A stretch of DNA of 64,000 nucleotides from Sporosarcina sp. FSL W8-0480 (GCF_037963765.1 NZ_CP150166.1:3107501-3171500); one strand, 5' to 3'; counted from the stretch's first letter, positions 24,588 through 34,042 are shown. The notes: generated by a model not told the origin, from the letters alone. Program-made: numbers and translations.

Positions 24588-25622
24588 TTAGTAGCCTTCA
24601 TATGCCTCAAGAAACTGCTTATAGATTTCACGTGCTGGATAACCAGCTTTTTCTTGCTCTTCTAACCACTTTTCAGTTAATGGTGTTAGACGGCTTTTAA
24701 CTTCCGCTACAACTTCATCCGAAACGTCGTAAATTTCCATTCCAGCTTCTTCTGCTAATTTCCAAGCTTCAACACTTGTATATTCTTTTATAAATTTACC
24801 AAGCTCTTCAGTTACTTCTTCACTTGCCTGATCAATAGCCGCTTGAATGTCGCTTGGTAGACTTTCGTATGTGTCGTTATTCATAGAGAAAACTCCACCC
24901 CAACCATTTAGTGGAAGGTTTTTGATCCCATACTTTAGAACTTCGGTAAACTGATAGTCTAACCATGAAGTGGTAGAACCCCAATATCCATCAACTGTTC
25001 CACGTCTTAAAGCCTCAAGTGATTCTGAAGCACTGATTGCTACAGGAGTGGAACCAATTGCAGCAGCTGCTTCATCGTGTAAACCGCCAGAAGAACGTAA
25101 CTTTAATTGGGCCAATTCTTTAATTGATTCTGGTTTTGTATCTACTGTTGCAATAGTATATGGTTCCCAAACAACGGCCATAATCGGTTTGATACCTATT
25201 TTCTGTAGTTGCGACTTAAATGGTTCCTGTTTTAATACAGACCAATAAGCAGCGGTTCCAGCTTCTGGATCACTATATAAATCGGGTAGCATCGGGAAAT
25301 CCATAATTGGGAGTGACTTTTCCATATAAAGCGTGTATCCAGCATCTAAAACTCCGCTTTGTACAAGGTTAAATGTATCTGCTGCTGCACCCATTTGAGA
25401 ATTCGGATAATGTTCGAAAGTTACTCTTCCATCCGTTAACTCTTCAACGCGTTTCATCCAAGGGATAACTGCATTGACTGTTAAGTTATGATTCTCAGTT
25501 AGGTGTGTACCAAATTTCAGTACATACTTCTCGTCCTTCTCTTCGCTTTTCGACGAAGATTCACTACATGCAGATAAAACCAGCAAAAGCATAGCAACTA
25601 GCAAGATTGATAATTTCTTCAT
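24588..25622 (-). CDS. dctP: TRAP transporter solute-binding lipoprotein DctP
   Basis: 344 residues. Lipoprotein signal peptide MKKLSILLVAMLLLVLSACS with the lipobox Cys at 19. The mature part is a DctP-type extracytoplasmic binding protein: KFGTHLTENHNLTVNAVIPW, FEHYPNSQMG, KLRSSGG with the conserved Arg that binds the substrate carboxylate, and WGSTTSWLDYQF. The ligand is most likely a carboxylate. GGGGGG 6 bases upstream. Works with the membrane subunits encoded just upstream. Confidence 0.93.
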   Translation of the reverse strand: MKKLSILLVAMLLLVLSACSESSSKSEEKDEKYVLKFGTHLTENHNLTVNAVIPWMKRVEELTDGRVTFEHYPNSQMGAAADTFNLVQSGVLDAGYTLYMEKSLPIMDFPMLPDLYSDPEAGTAAYWSVLKQEPFKSQLQKIGIKPIMAVVWEPYTIATVDTKPESIKELAQLKLRSSGGLHDEAAAAIGSTPVAISASESLEALRRGTVDGYWGSTTSWLDYQFTEVLKYGIKNLPLNGWGGVFSMNNDTYESLPSDIQAAIDQASEEVTEELGKFIKEYTSVEAWKLAEEAGMEIYDVSDEVVAEVKSRLTPLTEKWLEEQEKAGYPAREIYKQFLEAYEGY

Positions 25623-25661
25623 TCTGTTTCCCCCTATTTTTTATTAATGGTTAACCATAAT

Positions 25662-26186
25662 TCATACATTGTCTGTTACTTCGCTAATTGATACGTTATT
25701 AACGCCTTTTTTTATAATTCTTCTCATGCAGACTACAAACTCGGCTATTAATCTTAATACTAAAACTGCAGATCCTAATGGCAACCAAATGTAAGCAAGC
25801 CAAATTGGCCATCGTATTAACCCTGAAGTCAAATTGTTGTTTTGGAATGCCGTAATGGTTCGCTCCAAACCTGTGTATCCAATAATCCCCATTATAAAAA
25901 TACCGATGAGAAGTATCATAAGATAGGTTACGTTCCTTAAAGCTATTGGAAGTTTATTATGAATAAAGGTGATACTGATATGGCCTTTTTTCGCCCACGT
26001 ATATCCAAATGCAAGAAAAATCATTGCCACCATTAAATAGTTTTCTACTAATACATAAGCACCTTTTATAGGAATATCAAATACTTGCCTCATCAATCCG
26101 TCTATCGCTACGATCACCATAACAGCGAAAAGCATAATGCAAGAAACTGCAATAAGGATCTTGTCAATATAATTAATGAATTTCAT
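25662..26186 (-). CDS. dctQ: TRAP transporter small membrane subunit DctQ
   Basis: 174 residues with four membrane helices (about 7-29, 45-64, 85-106, 125-147). The conserved pattern MRQVFDIPIKGAYVLVE and WAKKGHISITFI is typical of DctQ. It pairs with DctM to form the Na+-driven carrier. GAGGTGAG 4 bases before ATG; 16 bases separate it from dctM. Confidence 0.92.
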   Translation of the reverse strand: MKFINYIDKILIAVSCIMLFAVMVIVAIDGLMRQVFDIPIKGAYVLVENYLMVAMIFLAFGYTWAKKGHISITFIHNKLPIALRNVTYLMILLIGIFIMGIIGYTGLERTITAFQNNNLTSGLIRWPIWLAYIWLPLGSAVLVLRLIAEFVVCMRRIIKKGVNNVSISEVTDNV

Positions 26187-26201
26187 CTATCTCACCTCGA
26201 T

Positions 26202-27476
26202 TCATAAGATTGACGTTAACCATGGGAAGAGGAAAAGTATTAATATTACGCCGAATTGTGCTGCCACAAATGGCATTACACCTTTAAAAGTCTCTTCCAA
26301 CGATTCACCAGCGGTTCCCGATGCGACATAGCAGTTTAAACCAAGAGGAGGTGTAACTAATCCTGTTTCAGCTGCAGCTACAATCAAAATGGCAAACCAA
26401 ATCACATCCACACCAAGTGCTTCCACAACTGGAATCGCAAGAGGTAGTGTTAAGTATAAAATAGCAACCTGATCCATGAACAAACCAAGGAACGCGTACA
26501 GTAAAACAAAAATCAAGACAATGTATATGGCTGCCATATCAAGTTCTGAGATGAAGACAACCAATTTTCTTGTAATCTGGGTTAATGTTAAGTAATATCC
26601 AAAAACCATGGCGCCGACAATAATTGCAAAAATCATCGTAGTTGTTTTAATAGTGTTTTGTAAGGCGACAAATACTTTTTGAAAAGATAACCTCTTCATG
26701 AACAATGGAATTAGGAAAGACCCTAAGGCTGCGACTCCCGCGGCTTCCGTAATAGTGACCCAACCGGAAAAAATGCTTAAAATAACAATGACCAATAATA
26801 ATAAAATGGGCCATAAATCTTTCAACGAAGCGAGTTTTTCCATAAAAGGTACTTTCTCGTTCAAACGAGGAGCATCGCCCGGACGTTTTTTCACCCAGAT
26901 TAGAACAACAATTATATAAACGATTGTTGTTAAAATCCCCGGTATAATGGCCGCTCTAAATAATTCGGTTATTGAATAGCCCGAAATCAATCCAAAGATA
27001 ATCAATGTCCCACTCGGTGGAATCATAATTGCAAGTGTTCCACTCATACTTACAACTCCCATTGATAATCTGGTGGAATATCCGTGTTTATTCATTTCTG
27101 GCACAGCAGCCCCGGCTAACGTAGCTGCAGATGCTGTACTTGTCCCACTCAATGCGCCTAAACCAGCACCTGCTAAGACAGTTGCAATCGCCAATCCCCC
27201 TGGCAATCTACCAATCCATTTCTGTGCAACCCAAAATAAATCCTTTGTAATATTGCTTGTTGTTAAAAAGTTTGCCATTAAAATGAATAGTGGGATTGAT
27301 AGAAAACTGTAGTGCGCCACTGACGTATAAGAGTTCGTTGAGAATATACCTAAAAGGGTGTTGAAATCAGCTACGAATAGTAACCCGATCGCCCCAGCCA
27401 TAGCCATAGACAGGAAAACCGGTACGCCAAGGGCTAAAAATAAAAACAGCAAGACTATCCCTATATAAATTTCCAT
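26202..27476 (-). CDS. dctM: TRAP transporter large membrane subunit DctM
   Basis: 424 residues, about twelve hydrophobic segments. Typical DctM stretches: SIPLFILMANFLTTSNI, GALSGTSTASAATLAGAAVPEM, IMIPPSGTLIIFGLISG, ETGLVTPPLGLNCYVASGTAG. It is the ion-coupled elevator subunit that moves the substrate delivered by DctP. Ribosome binding site GGGGAGGAG. Note that the gene order M-Q-P is the reverse of many operons that begin with dctP. Confidence 0.93.
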   Translation of the reverse strand: MEIYIGIVLLFLFLALGVPVFLSMAMAGAIGLLFVADFNTLLGIFSTNSYTSVAHYSFLSIPLFILMANFLTTSNITKDLFWVAQKWIGRLPGGLAIATVLAGAGLGALSGTSTASAATLAGAAVPEMNKHGYSTRLSMGVVSMSGTLAIMIPPSGTLIIFGLISGYSITELFRAAIIPGILTTIVYIIVVLIWVKKRPGDAPRLNEKVPFMEKLASLKDLWPILLLLVIVILSIFSGWVTITEAAGVAALGSFLIPLFMKRLSFQKVFVALQNTIKTTTMIFAIIVGAMVFGYYLTLTQITRKLVVFISELDMAAIYIVLIFVLLYAFLGLFMDQVAILYLTLPLAIPVVEALGVDVIWFAILIVAAAETGLVTPPLGLNCYVASGTAGESLEETFKGVMPFVAAQFGVILILFLFPWLTSIL

Positions 27477-27497
27477 AGTTCTCCTCCCTTTAGTAAT

Positions 27498-29189
27498 TTA
27501 TTCGTTTAATATATACATAACATCTTTAACACCCTGTTTAAGAATAAAACTCACCTGATTTACTCGTCGTTGTATTTCTGTTACTAACATGAAATATGCC
27601 TTATCGTTTCGGTTATAGTCTTTCAATTCATGAATAGATGCTAATAATGGAACTGGCGGTAAAGGTAAAGCCGGATCCGGTTCAAATTCAGATATATTAA
27701 CCTGCATCAGTCGAACAACCACCCGTGAAATTGATTTAATGAGTTCATTATTCTTTTGAATATCATCTTCTTTGCTCTGTTTAATTTTGGTGATCACTTT
27801 ATCTGTTAGTTGATAAAACTCATTAAAATAGTGTTTTAATTTCTCTGTGTTAACTGAATCCTGAGCTAGTTTCATATAGTTTTCAATGAAACCTTTTAAT
27901 TCCTCTACTCCTGAATGAATGTCCAACGGAATTAATTTATCATGACAACAACGATAGACAAATGACAAATAGACTTTGGCGTCTCGTTCAAGAATGGACT
28001 CATCAATTTTGTCGAACGTATCCTCCGTAGTATGCCACCACCATCCGAAGCCTGAACTATCCGGCCCATTATTGAACTGTTTAATCATATAGTAGGTGTC
28101 GAGCTTCTCTGGTGGGTTTTTCATTGGCTGGCCAGAGAAACCCATAAAAGCAGAGGGAACCCCTGCACCCCAAAAAGATTGATCTCCACTTCGTCCAAAT
28201 GGCTTGCCTTTAAATGTTTGGCCTGTTTCTTCTTTAATAACTTCTGCAGCAATTTTTTTAGTCAATGCCATAATATTTCCTTCGGTAACAATCGTTGCGC
28301 CTTTTGCTCCAACCGAGTCAACGTTCACATGCAGTAAACAATTATCATAAATTTCATGGAAGTTTTGGTCGTAATAATGGGCCGATCCTGCATAACGACC
28401 ATGAGAATGGCCAGACCAAAATGCAACTTTTAATGATCTTCGCAGTGGATATTGTGATATGATTCGCGCCACCTCAATCATAACTGCATTGGCAGTCCCG
28501 TTATCCATGGCACCATAATGCCAGGAATCAACATGGCCACTAAACAAAATATATTGATCCGAATCTTCTTCGCCTTCAATATCAGCTATCAAACTTGGAA
28601 TCTTGCGCCATCCCTCATCAAGACGTGTAGTGATGTGGGCTTGCTTTTGTTCTTTTGCAGCTTCAATAATTTTCATCCCTGCGTTTTGCGCTACATTAAG
28701 AATATATAATCTAGGAATTTCATGGATTGTCTTTCTAGTCGGGTTCCCCCATACAGGGGAAACAATCATATTATGTACATACTCACCGTTGATAAATATG
28801 CACCCTTTAGCTCCCTTAATCATGGCTTTTTGCACTATTCCCCGCTCTGCAAAACCGTGTATAATTAGTGCTTTTCCAGTGCAGTCAAACAAGGGATCAT
28901 CTAATAACATGTTATCCTCGATGTATAGCAAATTCAAACTCACACCATCTTCGCCAGTCGCTCCAGACATTGAAGTTGTTATACATGGGAAACTTACGCC
29001 ATCGATTAACAGCTCCGATTTGAGCGGTAAACTTATAAATGCATCATGAAATTTTAAGGATGTTTTAATACCGAATGACCGAAGGGTCGATTCGATATAT
29101 TTAAACGCTTTCAATTCATCTATTGACCCGGAATTACGTTCATACTGTGAAATATTGTATGTGTAATCCATTAGATATGAGGATTCCAC
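27498..29189 (-). CDS. M28 family peptidase-like protein with altered catalytic loop
   Basis: 563 residues: PA-like inserted domain (about 60-190, with KGAKGCIFINGEY), then an M28 core: SGHVDSW (metal His near 217), GAMDNGTANAVM (bridging Asp), HVNVDSVG (Asp ligand), WWWHTTEDTFDKID (last His), and a helical C-terminal region. Where most M28 enzymes have the Glu-Glu pair (EExGLxGS), this protein reads WSGHSHGRYAGS, so the general base and one ligand are replaced by His/Ser. Start is uncertain: GTG at 29189 or ATG at 29171. No signal peptide, so cytoplasmic. It may have changed chemistry or act as a hydrolase of amides. Confidence 0.8.
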   Translation of the reverse strand: MESSYLMDYTYNISQYERNSGSIDELKAFKYIESTLRSFGIKTSLKFHDAFISLPLKSELLIDGVSFPCITTSMSGATGEDGVSLNLLYIEDNMLLDDPLFDCTGKALIIHGFAERGIVQKAMIKGAKGCIFINGEYVHNMIVSPVWGNPTRKTIHEIPRLYILNVAQNAGMKIIEAAKEQKQAHITTRLDEGWRKIPSLIADIEGEEDSDQYILFSGHVDSWHYGAMDNGTANAVMIEVARIISQYPLRRSLKVAFWSGHSHGRYAGSAHYYDQNFHEIYDNCLLHVNVDSVGAKGATIVTEGNIMALTKKIAAEVIKEETGQTFKGKPFGRSGDQSFWGAGVPSAFMGFSGQPMKNPPEKLDTYYMIKQFNNGPDSSGFGWWWHTTEDTFDKIDESILERDAKVYLSFVYRCCHDKLIPLDIHSGVEELKGFIENYMKLAQDSVNTEKLKHYFNEFYQLTDKVITKIKQSKEDDIQKNNELIKSISRVVVRLMQVNISEFEPDPALPLPPVPLLASIHELKDYNRNDKAYFMLVTEIQRRVNQVSFILKQGVKDVMYILNE

Positions 29190-29240
29190 ATTGTTTGTTA
29201 GGTGTAAAGTAATAACTTGTCACTCCCATACTGAATCGTA

Positions 29241-30020
29241 TTAATTGCTAATAGGAATAGTAAAATCTCCCGCACTATTGCCTCCATCGACGTAAATCGA
29301 GGAACCTGTTATGAAATCAGCTGCTTCAGAACATAAAAAAAGAATCGTCTGTGGAGCATCATTTGGTCCAGATGTACGCCCTAATGGAATTTTTCGGCAC
29401 ATCGCTTCGATATATTCATCACTTAAAGCATTTACTTCACTCCCTGGTGCAAAACCAGGGCTAACCGCATTAACACGGATTTTATATTCTGCTAATTCCA
29501 TCCCAAAACCTCTTGTCATCATCTCCAATGCAGCTTTTGACATTGCGTAGGGAACTCCCCCAATTCTAGGGGTTTTGGCTGATTTTGATATAATATTAAT
29601 GACAGATCCGGGCTTCTCTTCTTGAATTAATAACTCACTAAATTGCTTTGTCATGACAAATGGAGCACGGATGTTTAAATCCATAACTTGATCCCACCGA
29701 CATAAATCGGTATCAAGTAATTTCCCATTGGGATAAATGCCAGCGTTATTAATAAGAATATCGGCGTATCCCCATTCACGCTGAACCTCTTTAAAAAAAA
29801 TTTGTACACTGGTTTCTTCGGTTAGGTCAAATGTTGATAGTCGAACCCTATCTCCTTTAAATGCTTTAGTGAAGTTCAGTAGTTTATCTTCATCTATGTC
29901 AATCAGCCATAAATCTGCCCCAGCAAGATGAAACGCTTTACTAATCCAAGATCCAAACATCCCTGCCGCACCTGTAACGATCACTTTCTTATTTGTATAA
30001 TTAAATGAAACAGTGGACAT
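29241..30020 (-). CDS. Short-chain dehydrogenase/reductase
   Basis: 259 residues from the ATG at 30020 (GGGAGGTCAGAT directly upstream); the frame continues 16 codons into the preceding gene without a site. Classical SDR: VTGAAGMFGSW cofactor loop, LINNAGIY, Ser in NIISKSAKTP, YAMSK active-site Tyr and Lys, and RVNAVSPGFAPGS. Ends with the usual SSIYVDGGNSAG. NAD(P)-dependent alcohol/ketone conversion of an unknown intermediate of the operon's pathway. Confidence 0.9.
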   Translation of the reverse strand: MSTVSFNYTNKKVIVTGAAGMFGSWISKAFHLAGADLWLIDIDEDKLLNFTKAFKGDRVRLSTFDLTEETSVQIFFKEVQREWGYADILINNAGIYPNGKLLDTDLCRWDQVMDLNIRAPFVMTKQFSELLIQEEKPGSVINIISKSAKTPRIGGVPYAMSKAALEMMTRGFGMELAEYKIRVNAVSPGFAPGSEVNALSDEYIEAMCRKIPLGRTSGPNDAPQTILFLCSEAADFITGSSIYVDGGNSAGDFTIPISN

Positions 30021-30033
30021 ATCTGACCTCCCT

Positions 30034-31134
30034 TTAAGACAACTCTCCAACTTCCCCGTTAATAACAAATTGTGTTCCCAATACTGCTGAATGCTTCTCC
30101 ATTCTTTTTAAAACATTTATCGCCCTATCCCCTTCGATGAATTCGGGTTCGCCATAACGATTTAATGCAATAGGGTAAAATTTAAATTTACATTTAGTTG
30201 AGTCGGAGATTATAGTTTCCATGAGAACTGCTTCCCTAGCTTCACCTGTCTCTAAGCTGTCAACATTGTAAGGAGGATATTTTGCCGTTAAATGTGTTTC
30301 ATGATCTTCGCTCATACTATGGAATAAAAAGTTACCAAGACTATAAACGATGTATCCTTCTTTATACTTTTCTACACCGTGGACTACATGTGGATGGTGA
30401 CCCATAATTACATCCACACCGGCGTCTATCAAAGCGTGTCCCATTGGCTGTTGATAGTCTGCAAGAGGTCCTTGAAATAATGCACTCCAACCATGAGGAA
30501 CCCCCCAGTGAACTTGAGCAATTAAGACATCAACATCTTTTTTAATAGACTCGATCTTTTTACAAGCGTAGACTAAATCATCCCCAACTACAGACGTTTC
30601 AACCCACGGAGCCATGCCCGGCTGTTCGTCAAGGGTGACGCTATCAATATAAAAGCGCGATTTAGCCCGAATGGGTGCGACGCCAGGGCGATGTTCGTTT
30701 GCGCCAAAACCGGTTGGCAAAGCCGTACATAAACCGATATGTGCAATTTTTATTCCATTGATTTCTTGAATAACTGGTTCGAATGCTTCATTACTGTTTT
30801 TCCCAGCACCAATTACGTAAACGCTTTCATTTCTCAGGTTAGACAAAGTATCTTCAAGACCTTGTCTTCCATAGTCCATGGCGTGATTATTTGCAAACGA
30901 AACAATATCAATTCCAACCTCTTTAAGTGACTTTGCAATACTTGGATCTGCCTTTAAGTTTATTACTTTATCCGCTTTCTCTTTTGAAGTCGTCAAAGGT
31001 AGCTCTAAATTTACAATACCGATATCCGCAGCTAAAAACTTTTCCCAAATGAGGTGAACGTTCTTCTCGCAGTCATTGACATGTCTTAAAGGAGCTAAAT
31101 CACCAGCGGATATTATGCTAACTGTTTTTTGCAT
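30034..31134 (-). CDS. CapA family (PGA_cap) metallophosphatase-like protein
   Basis: 366 residues, no signal peptide. CapA/PgsA-like fold of the calcineurin type: SAGDLAP, NLELPLTTS, SFANNHAMDYGRQGL (metal-binding Asn-His), AQVHWGVPHGW and MGHHPHVVHGVEKY (His cluster), YSLGNFLF. In capsule loci CapA takes part in poly-gamma-glutamate export, but here it is the first gene of a catabolic-looking operon and lacks the membrane anchor, so a soluble phosphoesterase or amide-processing role is more likely. First gene after the divergent promoter region. Confidence 0.8.
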   Translation of the reverse strand: MQKTVSIISAGDLAPLRHVNDCEKNVHLIWEKFLAADIGIVNLELPLTTSKEKADKVINLKADPSIAKSLKEVGIDIVSFANNHAMDYGRQGLEDTLSNLRNESVYVIGAGKNSNEAFEPVIQEINGIKIAHIGLCTALPTGFGANEHRPGVAPIRAKSRFYIDSVTLDEQPGMAPWVETSVVGDDLVYACKKIESIKKDVDVLIAQVHWGVPHGWSALFQGPLADYQQPMGHALIDAGVDVIMGHHPHVVHGVEKYKEGYIVYSLGNFLFHSMSEDHETHLTAKYPPYNVDSLETGEAREAVLMETIISDSTKCKFKFYPIALNRYGEPEFIEGDRAINVLKRMEKHSAVLGTQFVINGEVGELS

Positions 31135-31448
31135 AACGTTAATTCCTTTCTATAGGTTAATAGTACTCCACGCGTTAAATATTCCAATTATTCAACTACA
31201 TTTAGATTAACATCAACTGAAGAGACTGAGAAATAGATTTAATCTAATGAAATTTGCTTCTAATACAGTACTTTCTATCACTGGAAAGATTTTAAATAGC
31301 ATTGACTACTTCAAATTGAATTTTAATCCTCATTTAACGCCAACTTTTCACCGCATCAGAAAAATTAATCTTTAAATTCATTTCAAAGTATTCCAATTGA
31401 TGATAGGATATATCTATCAGACATATAGATTTTAAATGGGGGATTGGT
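31135..31448. promoter_or_regulatory. Divergent promoter region between the operon and its LysR regulator
   Basis: 314 bases, AT-rich. Palindromes suited to LysR binding (T-N11-A type): GATAG-GATATAT-CTATC at 31402-31418, 31 bases before the lysR start, and AGATTTAATCT at 31235-31245. The position of the first suggests autoregulation; the second could control the operon. Confidence 0.5.
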
Positions 31449-32336
31449 ATGAATATTGATCATATTATGTCGTTTATTTATATTAATCGGTTCAAAAATT
31501 TCCATAAAGCAGCTAAGACACTATATATCTCACAGCCGTCATTAACATCAAGAATTAAGACCCTTGAAAAAGAATTAGGTGTTAGATTGTTTAATCGCAA
31601 CACAAAAAAAGTTGAGTTGACAGAAGACGGTGAAATTTTTTTACCCTATGCCAACCAAATATTTAATAGTTATTTAAAGGCGAAGGTGAGTTTGTCAAAA
31701 AGTAATAGCTCATTAACAATCGGATCTATTATTTCGGTTTCCATGTCAATCCTTCCAAAAGTCGTGTTTGATTTTCAGCAAATCAATTCTCATACTACAA
31801 TAGAAATAATTACTGCAAAGACTGTTACTATGATTGATAAATTGTTAAGAGGAGACTGTCAAATAGCCATAACTGAATCTGTCAATCATCCAAAAATAAT
31901 TTCAGAGCCAATCCATCATGATAATGTTTCATTGTTCGTTAATAAATCACATCCATTCGCTTCCTACAATCGACCAATCACTCTGGAAGAAGTCTCTGGT
32001 GAACCATTAATTTGCTTTAATCCAAGGTCAAATTATTGGAAAGACATTTCAACAAGTTTTAAGTCCAATGGTTTACCTATGAATGTAGTTTTTAATATTG
32101 ATAGTTTGGAGGCAGCCAAATCAGCCATAACAAAAGACATTGGCATTTGTTTTCTTCCAGAACTTTCTTTGGAAAATGACATTTCTAATGGAACTCTAAT
32201 ACGTATCCCACTGGAAAGTAATAAAGAATTCAAACGTGAGATTACTTTAAATTACTTAATGGATGCAAATGATGAGATAAAGCGATTAGCAGAATTCTTA
32301 TTGCAAGCATTTAAAAGGCAAGTTATACAGAGTTAG
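31449..32336 (+). CDS. LysR family transcriptional regulator
   Basis: 295 residues. N-terminal winged helix-turn-helix (NFHKAAKTLYISQPSLTSRIKTLEKELGVRLFNR) followed by a periplasmic-binding-like effector domain (about 90-290). GGGGGA 6 bases upstream. Divergent from the nine-gene operon, the standard arrangement for a LysR activator responding to the substrate or an intermediate. The effector is unknown. Confidence 0.93.
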   Translation: MNIDHIMSFIYINRFKNFHKAAKTLYISQPSLTSRIKTLEKELGVRLFNRNTKKVELTEDGEIFLPYANQIFNSYLKAKVSLSKSNSSLTIGSIISVSMSILPKVVFDFQQINSHTTIEIITAKTVTMIDKLLRGDCQIAITESVNHPKIISEPIHHDNVSLFVNKSHPFASYNRPITLEEVSGEPLICFNPRSNYWKDISTSFKSNGLPMNVVFNIDSLEAAKSAITKDIGICFLPELSLENDISNGTLIRIPLESNKEFKREITLNYLMDANDEIKRLAEFLLQAFKRQVIQS

Positions 32337-32459
32337 GAAATTGATGCAACGAAAAATTGGCTATTGCAGAAGATATTCAGTTTTCACTGACTTCCGCAAT
32401 AGCCACAACGAATTGTTAGTATGATGTTTTCCAGTCTCAAGTACATAAACTCAGACTAA
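32337..32459 (+). terminator. Hairpin downstream of lysR
   Basis: TGGCTATTGC-GAAG (32358-32371) pairs with CTTC-GCAATAGCCA (32391-32405). There is no T-run after it, so termination is uncertain. Confidence 0.45.
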
Positions 32460-32664
32460 AAAAACATTCTTTCTAAATACACTTCCACACCCTCCCACAA
32501 CTCAAAAACAAAAGCACAAAAAGTCAACAACACCAAACAGATCTGTATAAAGATAAATATCTTATAAGCAGAAGCCTTCAAAAAGAACTTCTTATATAAA
32601 AATGGGTAAGGCACACGGCCGGCTTTAACAGATGCTTCGAAAAACTCTTTTGATGGTTTGATTT
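32460..32664 (-). pseudogene. Fragment of a membrane protein
   Basis: A minus-strand open stretch reads FFEASVKAGRVPYPFLYKKF, then a hydrophobic helix (YKIFIFIQICLVLLTFCAFVF) and ends ELWEGVEVYLERMFF. There is no proper start codon after the preceding in-frame stop, so I take it as the C-terminal remnant of a membrane protein. Family not recognised. Confidence 0.35.
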
Positions 32665-32790
32665 TTTTTAACTATAATCTTCCTTATAGGAGGTTTCTTT
32701 CGTTTGATACACATCCCCTACTAATTCGATTGGGTGTATTTTTTATATTTCGCGCATTCAATCCAACTATGCCCAGACCCCTCCACCCAC

Positions 32791-33522
32791 TCATCCCAAC
32801 ACCCACAAATTCATCAAATAAATCATCACCGGAATAGTCAGAAATGCTACTAAAGTGGATAAAATAGTGGTTATCGTCCCCATCTCTTCATCTGCGGAAT
32901 ATTTGGCGAAAAGAATTGTCGATAGTGTCAGCGTCGGCATTGCAGCCTGGAGGGTTTGCAACATCACTTGGTCTAATGACAAGGCCTTTCCGATAAGTAC
33001 TGCAAATACCGGTAGAAGAGCCAACTTGACCAATAGCGGTAGCCACAGTATCGATCGTGTTCCTGTCATCCCTTTAGTTGACCTAACTTTAAAAAGGCTA
33101 ATGGTCATGATACCGATATAGAACATGGCCAGTGGGGCGGCTAAAGCGGCCAATCGGTCGAACAAGTCTGTAAGGAGGAATGGCGGTCGATAATGAAAGA
33201 GGACCATTGCCAACCCAGCGATTATGGCAATGATGGGTGGGTTAATCATCGTACGCAGCATGCCGAGTCCAATTTGACGCTCTTATTGAAGCAACAGTGC
33301 GCCGACCGTCCAAATTGTGAAGTCAACACCCGCATCGAACATTGCGGCATACAATGCACCTTCAGGACCAAGTAGCACCGCGCATAGCGGAATCCCGATG
33401 AATCCGGTATTGCCAAGTCCCGATAGGATAGCAAGTTCCTTAGCCCGGTTGGCTTTCCGATGGAACAAAACAGCAAATATGTAACCAATGCCGATCAGAA
33501 AGCACTGTGCTCTATTATGCAC
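32791..33522 (-). pseudogene. AEC (auxin efflux carrier) family permease, truncated and interrupted
   Basis: Two adjoining frames of the same phase make up an AEC transporter: first GLGNTGFIGIPLCAVLLGPEG and DAGVDFTIWTVGALLLQ, then an in-frame TAA, then MINPPIIAIIAGLAMVLF and AALAAPLAMFYIGIM to the normal C-terminus. The first 70-90 residues are missing: the apparent start lies in a hairpin (33507-33533) that joins it to an M20 peptidase fragment. A dead gene. Confidence 0.85.
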
Positions 33523-33533
33523 AGTGCTCGTCT
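33507..33533. terminator. Perfect hairpin at a deletion junction
   Basis: AGCACTGTGC-TCTATTAT-GCACAGTGCT sits exactly between two gene remnants and may have been the terminator of the M20 gene; the AEC remnant begins inside it. Confidence 0.6.
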
Positions 33534-33535
33534 AA

Positions 33536-33790
33536 TCACTTGTAATCTTTTAAAAATTGAAGAACTGAGTGGACTAACAATAGGGTTCGACTCTCAAATG
33601 TGTCAAGTTCCATATATTCTTCTTCTCTATGCCAAATTCCACCGACTGGGCCCATTCCACAAATTGTCGGGATGCCCATAGAGGCTGTGAAACCTGCGTC
33701 GGCAGCACCATTAGTGCGCTGCTCTGTTACCTCAATGCCAAGTTCATCCCCCGCCCGTTTTACAGCTTGATAAAGTGTGATATCACTCAT
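33536..33790 (-). pseudogene. C-terminal fragment of an M20 peptidase
   Basis: 84 codons: NGAADAGFTASMGIPTICGM followed by GPVGGIWHREEEYMELDTF matches the last section of M20 peptidases, including the C-terminal metal His region. About 280-300 N-terminal residues are missing and no ribosome binding site precedes the first ATG. Confidence 0.8.
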
Positions 33791-33864
33791 TCGAAGTGGT
33801 CAAATTAACGTAAGAATGATTTTGTATAGTTAGTTGAATCAATAAAAAACATAGGAATCTGGTC

Positions 33865-33915
33865 TATAAAAAAATGATTCCATAAGCGTTATTCGCCCCG
33901 GAATCTTTTTCATTA
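33865..33915. terminator. Bidirectional terminator-like repeat, copy 2
   Basis: GATTCC-ATAAGCG-TTAT-TCGCCCC-GGAATC between an A-run and TTTTT; diverged copy of 4598-4650. Downstream of the DUF4275 gene on the minus strand. Confidence 0.65.
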
Positions 33916-33984
33916 TCAATTTGTCAATTCCTTAAAAATAGTAAAAGCTAATAGGTACGTCATCATCAGAACTTTCCATTAGTG

Positions 33985-34042
33985 TTCATGCTGTAATAGG
34001 AATACAGCTTCATCCAACTGCGTAATCTTATGCTTTAGATAT
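33985..34042 (-). pseudogene. Fragment of a second copy of the coiled-coil gene
   Basis: About 58 bases match the 3' end of the gene at 3178-3444 (GCTGTAATAGGAATACAGCT, TTCATC.AACTG.G.AATCTT, ATGCTT.AGATAT). It lies 120 bases from terminator repeat copy 2; copy 1 is likewise about 1.4 kb from the intact gene. Confidence 0.75.
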
